Source: Desarmillaria ectypa
Lineage: Eukaryota; Basidiomycota; Agaricomycetes; Agaricales; Physalacriaceae
Reading direction: 5' to 3'
Assembly: GCA_030407005.1 (NCBI GenBank)
Contig: JAUDYN010000008.1
Span: 1,550,001-1,614,000, forward strand
Length of the DNA: 64,000 bases
Every line of letters starts with the position of its first letter. Positions within the stretch are counted from its first letter, which is position 1. A program made the translations under genes and the position numbers. Shown in pieces: positions 1 to 10,888 of the stretch. The notes beneath the pieces are model-generated. The model ran no database searches. It saw nothing but the letters and a program-made list of their open reading frames with translations, and was not told where the DNA came from.

Positions 1-701
1 ACGCCGGGGAAAAGCTTTAGGACGAACTCCAGAGTGTCCATGATAAGAAATTTCTTTACCATGGAGAGGATAGTGGCGTTTACGAAAGGACCACGGTCTA
101 ATGGACGTATTTCCTTAGGTACGTAAGTTTCTTGGCCGTACTTCCAACTAATACCACGCATGGAGGTAGTGAGCTGAATGACATCCGTCAACCACGGGGC
201 AATCGAGCGATCGCCTACTGGTGGACTGATGTGTCCATTAGCGGACCCATTTGTAGTGGCTTTGCCCTTGGATTGACCAGGGCGTATTTCGTCCGCTCTA
301 AGCATGCCTTCCTTATGAAATGCGTAGTCCAGAGCTTTCCCAATGATGACGAAACCACTCAGGCCTGTTACAGGATAGTTAGCCGAGCGTCTGAAGCTAG
401 TATTGTATTAACGTCGGAACGCACATAAGCCCCAGTTACACGTATTCATCATCGGTATTGTCCAGTAATACCGAAATGAGGTTCGGAAGGACCCAGTAAT
501 GACAGCCGGTAGCAGCAACAGTCTTATGATATAGGTGTTTTCCTGCCGCGCGAGAAATGCCATGAATAGAAATGGCACATACGACATTAGGATGGAAGGT
601 ATGGCATCGAAAGATATTGGTATTCGATTATGTGGTTCTGGTATTATCGTTCGAAATGCCTGGTATGCGCCAGCACCTAGCCTGGTAGAAGATTGAGCCA
701 T
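1..701 (-). CDS. Membrane acyltransferase, wax-synthase-like (3'-truncated by window edge)
   Basis: The minus-strand reading frame starts at the ATG at 701-699. The first exon encodes hydrophobic stretches (ILMSYVPFLFMAFLA, IIRLLLLPAVITG) followed by a conserved NWGL motif. A short intron follows, with its donor in the gtgcgt near 412-417 and its acceptor near 380. The second exon continues with GKALDYAFHKEGMLR, the pair RGISWKYG, and RPLDRGPF, and runs off the window. This order (N-terminal membrane helices, NWGL, an R/G-W motif, then RGPF) is what I know from fungal membrane-bound acyltransferases of the wax-synthase/acetyltransferase family, which often acetylate or acylate terpenoid alcohols in secondary metabolism. 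The substrate cannot be read from the sequence. The catalytic His-containing C-terminal part lies outside the window. The gene is divergent from the nickel transporter to its right. Confidence 0.75.
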
Positions 702-1078
702 AGCGCATGTACGCCTTTACAGCAGAACACGTACTCTTGAAGTAAATGTGACATCCTGATTATGCACGTTATACGCGTCTAAACTGTTCTTTTATACAGA
801 AACCTTTGAGGTAGTAGTGAGAACAAATGGGTGCATGGAAGCAAATGGGTAAGGTGTGTGCCAGCGGATCTTTTCACCCCCGAGTTGGCATCAGTCATAA
901 CAATTTCGTCAGCCATATATGGACGATCATCTGACCAGGCGCTTATCTATTTTAAATAAAATTTCTGGTTCCGTGCATGATAACAGTGTAGCCCACGGGG
1001 TACCGTTCGATCTGCTAAGAATAAAATGCTTATATAGTGTATACCCTTTTCTTTGTCCGACAAACTCCTCATACAAAG
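702..1078. promoter_or_regulatory. Divergent intergenic region, acyltransferase / nickel transporter
   Basis: This 377-base gap lies between two start codons that face away from each other, so it must hold both promoters. There is a TATA-like tatata at about 1033-1038, some 40 bases before the nickel-transporter ATG at 1079. No gene or clear repeat is visible. Confidence 0.4.
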
Positions 1079-3036
1079 ATGACTCTGTGCACTCCCTGTC
1101 GTCTTCCCCGCTTTACCCTCTTTGGTCGTTCTCTATTGCTTGTTGTTTTCGAACTCCTGGCCAATGCGATATGCTGGACCATCGCAGGTATTCTCTTCGG
1201 TCGTAGCCGAGAAACGCAGCCAATACTAAGCTTGGCTTTACTGGCTTGGGTTCGTCGCCAACTTCTTGCAAAACTTACCCTTCTGAAGATGGTCACTAGA
1301 CGTTGGGTCTACGACACGGTATTTCGATTTTCGACCTCGCCATCTATCAATCTCATGAAATCGCAGCTCTTGATGCTGATCACATAAGGTTCTCCTCCAT
1401 GATTCTTGTAAGCAAGGTCACTCCATATCACATAGGGCGGTCACAGAAGCTCATTTTCTGCTAGTGTTTTGCTGGATCTGACCCTCGATGAAGTGCTATT
1501 GACAACGCAACAAGAGGCTTGATAAGTATGGGCCAACTCCCTGTTACATGCGGCCTATTTTTCTCTCTCGGGCACAGTACAATTGTGGTGGTGGTTGTGG
1601 GTATATCCTATTTTTCCCCAACTTCGCCTCATATTCTCTCCCCTAGAATGTTGCAATCGCCATATCTTCCGATGTTTACGAGAAAATAAACGGCGTCGGC
1701 ACTGTAGGAGCCATTGTAGGTAAGCCTAACATGCGCAGGTAGATCTGACAACATCTCTGATTTTGGAGCAGGAGCAGCTGTTAGTGGTTCCTTCTTGTTT
1801 ATTATAGGGGTCGCAAATTCGATTTTCTTGTGGAAGGCGATACGGCAGCGTCGAAAGGTGCGCATCTCATCTTGTTCAGGAGAGAAATCATTCGTATACC
1901 AAAACAGATGAAGCTCCAGCAACTTGATGGCGCCCAACAGGACACGGAAATGCTACTTGAAGACCCCAGACATGGCCATATGCTTATGATGAGGATATTA
2001 GGACCTATCATAACGTTCGTCAACAAGCCCTGGAAGGTGGGATTGTGATGAATGGATTCAGTACGCGAAATAACGCCTTTCTGTCAGATGTACCCCATTG
2101 GCATTCTTTTTGGATTCGGTGAGGCGCCTGTGCTGGAAGTATATCCTCGACCTTTTTTTTTTACCCTATCATATATCTAGGATTTGATACTGCGTCTTCG
2201 ATTGCCCTTCTAGCTGTTTCAGCCTTGGCAAAAAAGAGATCTAATGGAACTACTATTCCTCCCGGAGACATCATTATATTGCCAGTCAGATCCGTTAATA
2301 GCCCCATTTTTAACAATGCTGATACTCTCAACAGCTACTCTTCACGGCTGGTATGACGATGATAGACTCCTTAGACTCGATTCTAATGCTCTACTCGTAC
2401 TCTGGTTTCCCGGAGCATTCGTTCGTTCTTTTCGAAAAGCAAAGATGTTCACTGCCCCTTGAAGAGGCGATTCCCGAGTCCCCGACGGTACAGACACAAA
2501 GGGCGTCTTCTCCCAAATTACTCGGGAATGCTAGCGCTATCGAAGCCGAGTCACAAATTGTGTTCCCTGCCCTCGAGGCAGGTAATAAGTTGGTGCTTTC
2601 TCAACAAGCAAGAAATATGAGAGTAAAGATGAACATGATGTCTGGGCTGAGCATCGTTCTAACCCTAATGAGCATCCTCGTTGCATTCAGGTGCGTTTTG
2701 TCTCACATTTTGACGTCTTACGGCTTAGCAAAAGTACCCATAGCATTTCTCTTATCACTATCATGGGTCTCATTGGAGAAAATTGTACGTCGTGCCAGGA
2801 AGCGGCTGAATCGGAAAATGGAGGAGGACTTGCTGGGAAATGGTGGAGAGGATGGGAAAAAGTAGGAGATATTTGGTTTGCGGAAATCATGCTTATCAAT
2901 TTTTAAGGCGAATGACAACTCAGGATATATCGGTGCAGCAATCGTTGGAGCCTTCGTAATTGTCGTCGCGGGTTGGTATGGTGGGCACTGGGCTATCAGG
3001 AAGAACAAAGAAAGGTCAGGAAATCTTTTAGAATAA
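1079..3036 (+). CDS. High-affinity nickel/cobalt transporter, NicO family
   Basis: This is a plasma- or vacuolar-membrane Ni2+/Co2+ permease. The twelve exons I infer are 1079-1249, 1300-1318, 1367-1388, 1494-1596, 1647-1719, 1772-1857, 1908-2036, 2088-2118, 2181-2284, 2335-2690, 2744-2861 and 2908-3036. They join in phase to give 446 residues. The NicO signatures appear in order: RHALDADHISAIDN (the HX4DH nickel-binding motif) with the H of RH in one micro-exon and DADHI in the next, then GLFFSLGHSTIV, VAIAISSDVY, GSFLFIIGVANS, and FGFDTASSIALLAVSAL, which carries the second conserved motif. TAGMTMIDSLDSILMLYSY and a C-terminal hydrophobic helix follow. Length and motif order fit fungal members such as S. 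pombe Nic1. An alternative upstream ATG exists at 1037. Unspliced, the locus looks like a pseudogene, and only the 19- and 22-base exons restore the motif. Confidence 0.9.
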
Positions 3037-3278
3037 TAAACTGTATTTCTTGTATCTCCGAAAGTATTAGGGCAATAAAAATGTGATGATGGTATGTGTT
3101 CTGCCAGGTCCGTGCGCTACCCCACGTGGGAACTGCCATAATAATAATCAGCAGTCGGAGGACAACTTCTTGGTTTTATCCACCATCGTTCCCCACGCCA
3201 ACGACACCTCCTTTGTTTTTTCCTCTTGCACCCTTGCAAAACAGCCATACAGACGTGTTATTTTGCGATTCTTGCTCT

Positions 3279-6200
3279 ATGATGTCTGGTACTGTCACTG
3301 GACCTGAAAATCAGGAGAATACCAGCGCTACAGGCTCTCCGCCGGATCCAGCGTCATCTCTACGTGCTGCTGCTCTGTTGACTCTCAAGTCCAAGCGTCG
3401 CAAAGCCGCCGGCGAACAGTCTGCTACCGCAGCTTTACCTGCCCGACCTCCTCCCATTGCCGATTCCTTCCAGCTCGATTATGGCCAAGAGGATGGATCG
3501 TCGTCCACAGCTCGAGCCCCAGCACCCGGCCCATCGAAACCTTACCCTGTAGATATGGAAGATGGCCAAATTCGCGAAGAGGGTGAAATAAGCGACTCAG
3601 AAGAACAGTTGGCTACAGTAGCACCAGCTCGAACTAAGCAGTCACCGCTGCCTATGAGGACGCCACAGCCCCAACCTCCACAGCTGGAACCTGCACACGA
3701 AATCAAATCATCTTTGGCCTCCCCCTCAAGGACGGCCGTTACTAAGCAGGAATCATCGCCCATCTTATTGGAAAGGATCGCTGACATTTCGCCCAGCCCT
3801 CTGGAGATCCGCGACTCTCCCAACATGGCGGTCGACATTGATGAATCATATGACAGTGATTTATATCTTGCCCTCGGTCCAGATCATGTTAGGCCTGGTT
3901 TGCATAGTACGATCCTTTGTTTCTATACTCTGGTGTGGCGAACTGATGTACTTGCAGTGAATCAAACTCAATACGATACCGCGAAGGACATCATACTGGA
4001 TCTTCTTGGCTGGGGCGTACCCCCAATTTACCTCGTTGACTGTGGTCTCAGCCGAGAAATAGTCTACTACGTTTTCAATGAGCTCAATCTTCGGCTCCCC
4101 GACAATCTTGTCACTAGTGGTCTGATACCCTATCTTCCACCACCATTCTACCATTCAAGTCCTGCCCAAGAGCCGTCTTCTTCAATGCCTCCTCCTCCTG
4201 TTCCATCGGCCTTGCATCACCACAATCTACCACCCAGGCCGTTGAAGTTGTCCGACGTACAGAGTCCCGACCCAAACTCGGCGTTACCATCCTCTCTTGC
4301 CATTTCTACTAATTCTCCATCTGCGCCGGAGTCATCACCCGTGACAAGCTTACATGACATGGAACGACAACGGCGGCAAGAATTGCTTGCAAGGAAGGCT
4401 GTCCAAGCTTCTCGGAAGGCGAAACCTCCACCTCCGCCATCTCCCAGCAATTCATCTATTGCTTCTTCAAGATTTGTGTCCCCAGAACAGCCACCCCAGG
4501 ATGTGGAGATGGCTACGGAGACGGTTGATGACTTTCTGAAGACACTTGAACCCACGGCGGAGGGAGAGGCCATGGATGTCGACGAGATCCCGGGCCTTGG
4601 GAGGTCACATCCGGCATCCAAGTCACCTTCGATCTCTCATCAACAATCGTTCACGGTTGGCCGAGTGGTACTTCCTCTATCTTCGCTCACCTCGATGAAT
4701 GGCGAAGCATCATCGTCTTCTAACAGCAGTACTCCTACTCCGACACCTCTTCAGAAAAGCGCATCTATGACCAGTCTCGATGGCCAACCTGTCCGGAGGC
4801 GACCCGTGGCTGCGGATTTTGTTGATATGGACGGTAATTCTCGCAACGTGAACGGCTTAGCTAACAGCCGCTCTCACCCACCACGCAATCTCAGGCGAAA
4901 AATGGGAAACGGATTTGCCAATGTCAGTAAGATGCGCAGACTGGTCATCGACCTGAGCGACAGTGAGGGCGAAGGGAACGAGGATTATGTTATGCGTGAA
5001 GCCAGCGAATACACCAGCTCGACTCCCTCTTATCTACCAACTGCCCTTTTAGGTGCAAAGGCGAGCCGAGGCCCGCGTACTCAGTCACCTGCAACACTGA
5101 TGGAGAAAGAGATGGAGATTGCAAGAATGAGACAGTTGATCGCCGACAAGGAGCAGAATCGAGTAAAAAAATTGATGGTGCGTCCGCATACCTTCTCTTC
5201 TTGGGCTCATCGATAAAACGTCGTAGCGAACAAATTCTATCCAAGAACCTACAAACGGTGTTTCGGAGAAACCGGTTCCTGTTAAGCAGGAAGAGGTAGA
5301 TTCCAATCTTGGCATCCCCGCAAATGGTTCCGCCGGGGAGCAAATACCCACCACTAATCTTTGTACGTTTACAACATTTGTGGCTATGGATCGGGAACCT
5401 GACAATTGTTGCAAAGCTTGGACACAAGTCGCTGCGGCCACCGCGACCATCGCTTCTGCATCTGCGACGCCTCCACATGGTTCTCTACTCTCCCGGTTAT
5501 CCGGCCTTCGGACTCTGGCTGATCTGTGAATCGTTCTGTTTGCTTTTCCCCTCCCCCTGTATCGCTATAGGTGATAATTCGATTCCCAATGGACACGCAA
5601 GCGATCAACCCGCTGATGGTGAAGGAGGCGAGTGCTTAATTTCATTTTTCTTTCCTCATCTCTCCTAACTGACGATCCTTCACTGTTTCTGTTTCCGTCC
5701 AATCTTTTTGTTTTTGCAATTGTGTCCGTGTTGCCTATTCGCAGTTGTGCAAGAACAAGCGGCAAGGATTCTTTCTTTTCCTGTTTTCAGAGCAACCACC
5801 GTGTTTTCCTAACTTATCTTCTCTGTTTCTTTTCTTCTCGGCACTGTTATCTGAATTTCTACCTCTGGTCTTTTTGTCCTTCCTGGTTTAACTCCAGCAG
5901 GTATCAAAAACAAACGGCCTGGATATGCCATATAGCGACGACGGACTCGACACTCTGACCGAAGCAGTCGACGTCGACGTCGCAACGTCTTCGTCGACAC
6001 AGGTGCGTCATACGAGTTCGTTTTCTTTTCATTTTCATTTGTGCATGGGTCTCAATGAGACTTTATGCACGTCAACAAGATGTTAATACTGATACATTGC
6101 TCTCTGTTTCTCTTTGATTCAGGAGACGCTTTCAACGAACATCCAAAGACAAGAAGAAAATCCGGACCTGTTGGAGCAGCATCAAGGCGAAGCTAATCAA

Positions 6201-6854
6201 TTCACGACATATACTTCTCTGTTCAGCTCGTATCCTCTCTTACGGTCGTGGCCCACAGCGAACGACTCGACGGCGAGGACTTCTGAGCAAGCTCCTTCTC
6301 TCAAGACGTGGCCTACAGCCAGGGCGCTAAGTTCGAACACGTCTACATCTCTTTCTTCTATCACTTCATTCTCTTCTTTTTCCATCATGCCACGTTCACG
6401 CAGTTCTTCAGCTTCCTCCGTCCATTCAGATATGCACACTCATAGACTTCTGCCTGCTCCAGACCTGAGACTACTGAAAACAGCCACAACTACCAAACTG
6501 CTGGATCCATTCAAACGGATCTGCCAGTATGAGATTCCCGGAGGGGGGATATGTCGGGATGTGGGATGCGAAGATGTACATCCAAGTCGTTTGAGTAACC
6601 AGCAATCTTCGACGGGACATAGTGTGGATCCAAGTGGTGAGTGGTTCATGTTTTGCACTCCTGTTGGCTCACAGGACGGGATCGTAGATGAAGACACTGG
6701 CGCATATCTGTGCGCGGTGGTAGCCTTCCCATTAGGTGTTGACGCTAGCAAGATTGTTGGCATCCTTAAGAAACTTCGGCTTGAGCATCCTGCTATGGTG
6801 TTCGATGAACGTGTTTCGCGGACGTTGGAGATCTTATCGACGCAACCGCCATAA
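3279..6854 (+). CDS. zf-C3H1 zinc-finger protein, Red1-like (RNA surveillance)
   Basis: This is a long, disordered, Pro/Ser-rich protein. Tandem ATGs at 3279 and 3282 open the frame, followed by a conserved-looking block LRAAALLTLKSKRRK. An in-frame 60-base intron is likely at 3898-3957, since removing it fuses GPDHVRP to VNQTQYD. The main exon ends near 5176 in a short basic coiled segment (EKEMEIARMRQLIADKEQNR). Near the C-terminus (about 6505-6575) lies C-x5-GGGICRDVGCEDVH, matching the Cys-x-Cys-x-Cys-x-His layout of the zf-C3H1 domain. Proteins with this domain include S. pombe Red1, the scaffold of the MTREC/NURS complex that targets meiotic and cryptic RNAs to the nuclear exosome; that role is inferred here. 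Exon junctions between 5176 and 6123 are only partly resolved. The 5757-6123 part reads well as VQEQAARILS, then GLDMPYSDDGLDTL, then the last exon. Only one candidate zinc finger is visible. Confidence 0.65.
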
Positions 6855-7931
6855 CTTGGATGAAGATGAATGACTTTTTGTCTATGACAGCAGCACGATG
6901 CCCCGGATGTGCGGATCTTTTCGACAGAATCCCGCATGGCGAGCTGCACAGCGCTCCACGATGCTCTCCACCCTCCAAGGAAGAAGAAAAAAACAAAAAA
7001 AAAATATTCGAAAAAATGATGATTGATGATGATGTAAAGAGCGCAATGCGCCAACTCGTTGAAGGTGTTTCGTAGCTTTCAGTTGTCCTCCCACCATTAT
7101 TATCTGGGAATCGTGATTGGAGTGCATTTGTGATGTATATTTGTTGATAGTCTTTCCTTTCGTTTTGCTTTCTGCAATGTACTGATTGTGTGTGATTGGC
7201 TACTGCGGGGGCATTTCTATTTGTGAGAACGGCGTTCCCAAGAAGGAAAAGAAATTGACATTTATGGGAACGGATCTGGTTCCGTAAGGACTGCGCAGTC
7301 GGGGATGCGTTGAAGGAAATGATGATGCTTACGGAGCCGGTTCGCCGACATAGCATTATTCGCCATAATGGGTGACGCAGGATGTAGTGCGCAGATAAAG
7401 TAGCGCGTGATACTGATCGCGGGTTGCCACGCACCGTTTCACCAATCTTTCTTTTGTTTTACCCTGGCATTGAGCGGCATTGAGCTGGAGATGGGAGCGA
7501 TAGCACTTACGAGAATGGGCGTTTCAAGTGGAAGGCTATCTGATTTATTGTCATCAGGGTAGATTCGCATTTCTCCCGTCAAGCATGAGTCAGCAGTTCC
7601 TGATTTGGGTTCCTGTTGAGAGCCGAGGAAATGAGGCGTGGGAATTTGGTTATGTTTGGTGAGATCCGGTTGAAAAGGGAAGGGCTGGGAGACCAGTGAG
7701 AGTCAGTTTCCGTTTTAGCCCACACTTCCTCTTACGGCCACACTCGACTCCTCTCCCTCCCTTCCCAACACAAGGTCTGTCGTCCCTGCTGCTCATCGTC
7801 GTGAACAATCAACTCACTTATTGAATGCTCTCTTTTATTACTCTAATTCCCCTCTAAAACACGTCGTGCTTGCCAAAAAAAATCTCACTCCAGCTACGAA
7901 GCAGTCGACACAGGCGTCTGACTCCGCTGCT
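6855..7931. other. Intergenic region upstream of the MADS-box gene
   Basis: This is about 1.1 kb with no supported gene. Long open frames on both strands here lack introns, domains or conserved motifs. An A-rich run at 6985-7013 follows the preceding stop. A C/T-rich tract at about 7725-7800 lies shortly before the MADS-box start, a common feature of fungal promoters near transcription starts. Confidence 0.4.
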
Positions 7932-9127
7932 ATGCGAAAGCGCCAACGCACTATGGATATGGCTGCACCTCAGAATGACCCTCAACAAGCACCTCCCGTT
8001 GGCCCGCCCGCTGTGAGTGATGACGCGTTCATCAATGACCAGGACGCCGTCGACAGCGCGGGCGATGACGACGAAGACGACGACAAGCCCAAGTCAGACA
8101 AGAAAGCGGGAAGACGAAAGATCAAGATCGAATTTATCCAGGATAAATCGAGACGTCATATAACCTTCTCCAAAAGGAAAGCTGGTATGTCCCCCACGCA
8201 CTCACACCATTGCGTCTCTTCTTACATTCCCTTTTCCAGGCATTATGAAAAAGGTAATTTTCTTTCCCTTTTTATCGAACCTCTTGCTCAACTTTTTACC
8301 ATCCCCTAAAGGCATATGAACTTTCTACCCTCACTGGTACTCAGGTTTTACTCCTCGTCGTATCAGAGACTGGTCTGGTATACACCTTTACCACCGCAAA
8401 GCTTCAGCCTCTCGTGACCCAGCCAGAAGGCAAGAATCTCATCCAGGCATGTCTCAATGCCCCCCATGGAACGCTACCATCGTCTATGCCTGTCGGGACC
8501 CCGATTGGACGTCAGTCGGGCGGCCCGCCCATGGCCATGCCACCTCCGACAGCTGGCTCTAGTAATCTTCCAGGTGGCCTGTCCATCAGCGGTCAACCAG
8601 GTCCCAAGGAAGACGATGATGGTGGCCATGACGATGAAGAAGCCGCCCACGGTGGTCGGGCAAGCTCTGGAGATAAGCGCCGTCGTCGTGCCTCGTCCAA
8701 TGCTGGCGCTACTTCTGCGCCTCCTCGATCTGGTGGCGGCACCTCGCCCCACTCTCCCAACAGCACTATACCACCCTCTCTTGCCATCCCTCCTGGTTCG
8801 TCAGGCCAGCCTCCCCCCCAGTCGCCCCAGCAGCAGCCTCAAATACCGCTGGGGTCACCGACATCTCCGAACCAGTCCCACGCGCAGGTATCCCCACAAT
8901 CGGCCGGTCAATATGGGTCAGGACCTTACGGCCACCATCATCCAGGGCAAGGAGACATGTATCCTCCACACATGATGCCTGGATATGGCTATGGCGCTCC
9001 TCCGGGAAGTGGTGGCCCACCTGGCGGGCAGCTTGGAGCTCTTGCCAACACCGCCGCGGCGCAGCAGGGTCATTGGCAACAACAACAACAGCAGGTTGGC
9101 CAAAGTAGCCATTATGCTCGTCGGTGA
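7932..9127 (+). CDS. SRF-type MADS-box transcription factor (Mcm1-like)
   Basis: The exons are 7932-8184, 8240-8253 (14 bases) and 8312-9127, giving 360 residues. An acidic N-terminal stretch (DDDEDDDK) leads into the MADS box: GRRKIKIEFIQDKSRRHITF, SKRKAG, then IMKKAYELSTLTGTQVLLLV and VSETGLVYTFTT. This is the SRF/Mcm1 subtype rather than MEF2. The long C-terminus is rich in Pro, Gly, Gln and His, with a short CAA-repeat polyglutamine at about 9078-9094, typical of activation regions. In yeasts Mcm1 works as a nuclear DNA-binding dimer with cofactors on cell-cycle and mating-type genes, and in smut fungi on pheromone-response genes; the same sort of role is expected here. The frame is open upstream of 7932, so an earlier start is possible, and the ATG at 7953 is another candidate. 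Confidence 0.88.
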
Positions 9128-9533
9128 TCATTGGTCCTTTCGCTTTTTTTTTTCTTTTGATGAAATGCCCGCTTTTCTACGCTACTTATGCAAGCCTTTT
9201 TCGTTTTGATGTTCTATCCGCTGAAAAGTGTACTACGACGTTGATTTCTGATTTCTGTTCTAGTCTACTCTGTCGTAAAGTCTCGGTAGTTTCTTGACTG
9301 TTTCATACTTATCGTGGCTTTGTCGCCGTATTGAATGGTAGCGATTGTATATATATAAGCCAGTTTGCTTCATGAGTTGTAGAACGTAGCCTACCAATGT
9401 ATCGGTATAGTTTTGCAGAACAGGAGTCTGGAGGTTCTACAAATATGTTAATGAACTAAGAACATGACGTAGAATGATAAGATAGACTTTTGTTCACAGC
9501 TACGTGTACCTTTTCCTTCAACTCACTCGTAAC

Positions 9534-10542
9534 ATGCCCTCGAAAAATTACTCGTTTTTTCGCCCTTTCTTTCCAATACTGCCCTTGCTCAATGTTGCTG
9601 TATACTGTCTTCTTTGGCTGCGAGGCAAAATAAGTGCTCGGGCACAACGTCTCTTGTTGCGCGTCCTAGCTGCCGGACCTATCCCCCAACACGTTGCCTT
9701 CGTTATGGACGGCAACAGGAGATATGCCCGTATGAATCACAAACAAATACCCCAGGGTCATGCAGAAGGATACATCGCTTTGAGGAGGGTGCGTTTCGTC
9801 GCCCGTTACCGTATTACTTAGCCCATTTACCTTTCCATAGGTGCTGGAGATATGTCTTCGCCTGAACATCAAGTGTGTCTCGGTGTATGCGTTCGCCATT
9901 GACAATTTCAAGCGCTCAGAAGATGAGGTGCAAGCTCTCATGGCGCTAGCCCAAGAGAAGCTCTTGGAACTCTGTGAACATGGGGACCTGCTCGTGGAAT
10001 ATGGCGTCCGGCTGAATGTTCTCGGGAAGAAAGAGCTCCTCCCGGAACCCGTGCAAGAGGCTGTACGGAGGGCGGAGAATATGTCGCGAGGACATACTCG
10101 GTTCGTCTCGCCCAATACTGGCGGTAGTTCTCCCGACTGACGTTTCATTTGAAGGTCCATCCTGAATATATGCATGCCGTATGCCTCTACAGACGAAATA
10201 GCTACCGCTGTCCAAGCCTGCGTTCAGAGCACGCTTGCGAAGGATGAGGTCGACTTGCGAATATCCACTCAGGATGTCGAGGATAACCTCATGACGAGTA
10301 AGGCCGGGAGTCCGCCGTTAGACATTATGATTCGGACTAGTGGCGTCAAGCGTCTTAGCGATTTTTTCTTGTGGCAGGTCTGTGTCTCGTGCTGTTCTTT
10401 CTGGATGTGAACTAACAGAATCCTTTGGTAGTGCTGCGAAGATACGCAAATACAGTTTTGTTCTGCGTATTGGCCTGATTTCGGGCTCCTTGACTTCGTT
10501 CCTATTATATTGGACTTTCAGCGCAAGGCTTGGTCTATGTAG
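9534..10542 (+). CDS. rer2: Dehydrodolichyl diphosphate synthase (cis-prenyltransferase)
   Basis: The exons 9534-9788, 9841-10100, 10155-10377 and 10432-10542 give 282 residues. The enzyme extends farnesyl diphosphate with isopentenyl units in cis to make the polyprenyl precursor of dolichol for N-glycosylation at the ER. All family blocks are present: HVAFVMDGNRRYAR (catalytic Asp and substrate-binding Asn/Arg), QGHAEGY, VSVYAFAIDNFKRSEDEV, and the C-terminal DIMIRTSGVKRLSDFFLWQ followed by YWPDFG. A hydrophobic N-terminal segment fits ER-membrane association. The start at 9534 is the second in-frame ATG; the one at 9504 would add ten residues. Yeast has two such enzymes (Rer2, Srt1) and I cannot tell which this matches more closely. 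Confidence 0.93.
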
Positions 10543-10888
10543 AATACTGTATGGTTTTTCTTTATTGGGACCGTGTGAAATACAGGATGTACTAATTAAC
10601 CTGTAACTTCAAAGTCATTCTGATGTGCGCTCGATAAGAGGTTCGCCTGCCGCTTGATCCTAACCTTCTATCTAGAAGTTTGTCATCATCCTGGCAGAAG
10701 ATTCAGCCACGAATCCGAGGTTGCATCAACACACACGGCACCATATGGTGTCTCCACTATCAGTTACAGGTGCTTGTCAATAAAGTAAAAGGTGTGGGTC
10801 AGAGATAAACTATTTATCCGCGTCTGATGACATGTGCTCTTTCACTAGCCTCTACACCCCTGTCGTTTTACTCTTTTCGAGTCGTGGA

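Noticed and set aside
6440..7434. Two long minus-strand open frames of about 200 codons each
   Set aside because: The first overlaps the last exon of the Red1-like gene in antisense. Both lack motifs and splice logic and contain A/T-run artefacts such as repeated Phe.
8457..9131. Several open frames of 60-170 codons overlapping the MADS-box C-terminus on both strands
   Set aside because: They mirror the GC-rich, repetitive Pro/Gln coding sequence of the real gene and have no independent features.
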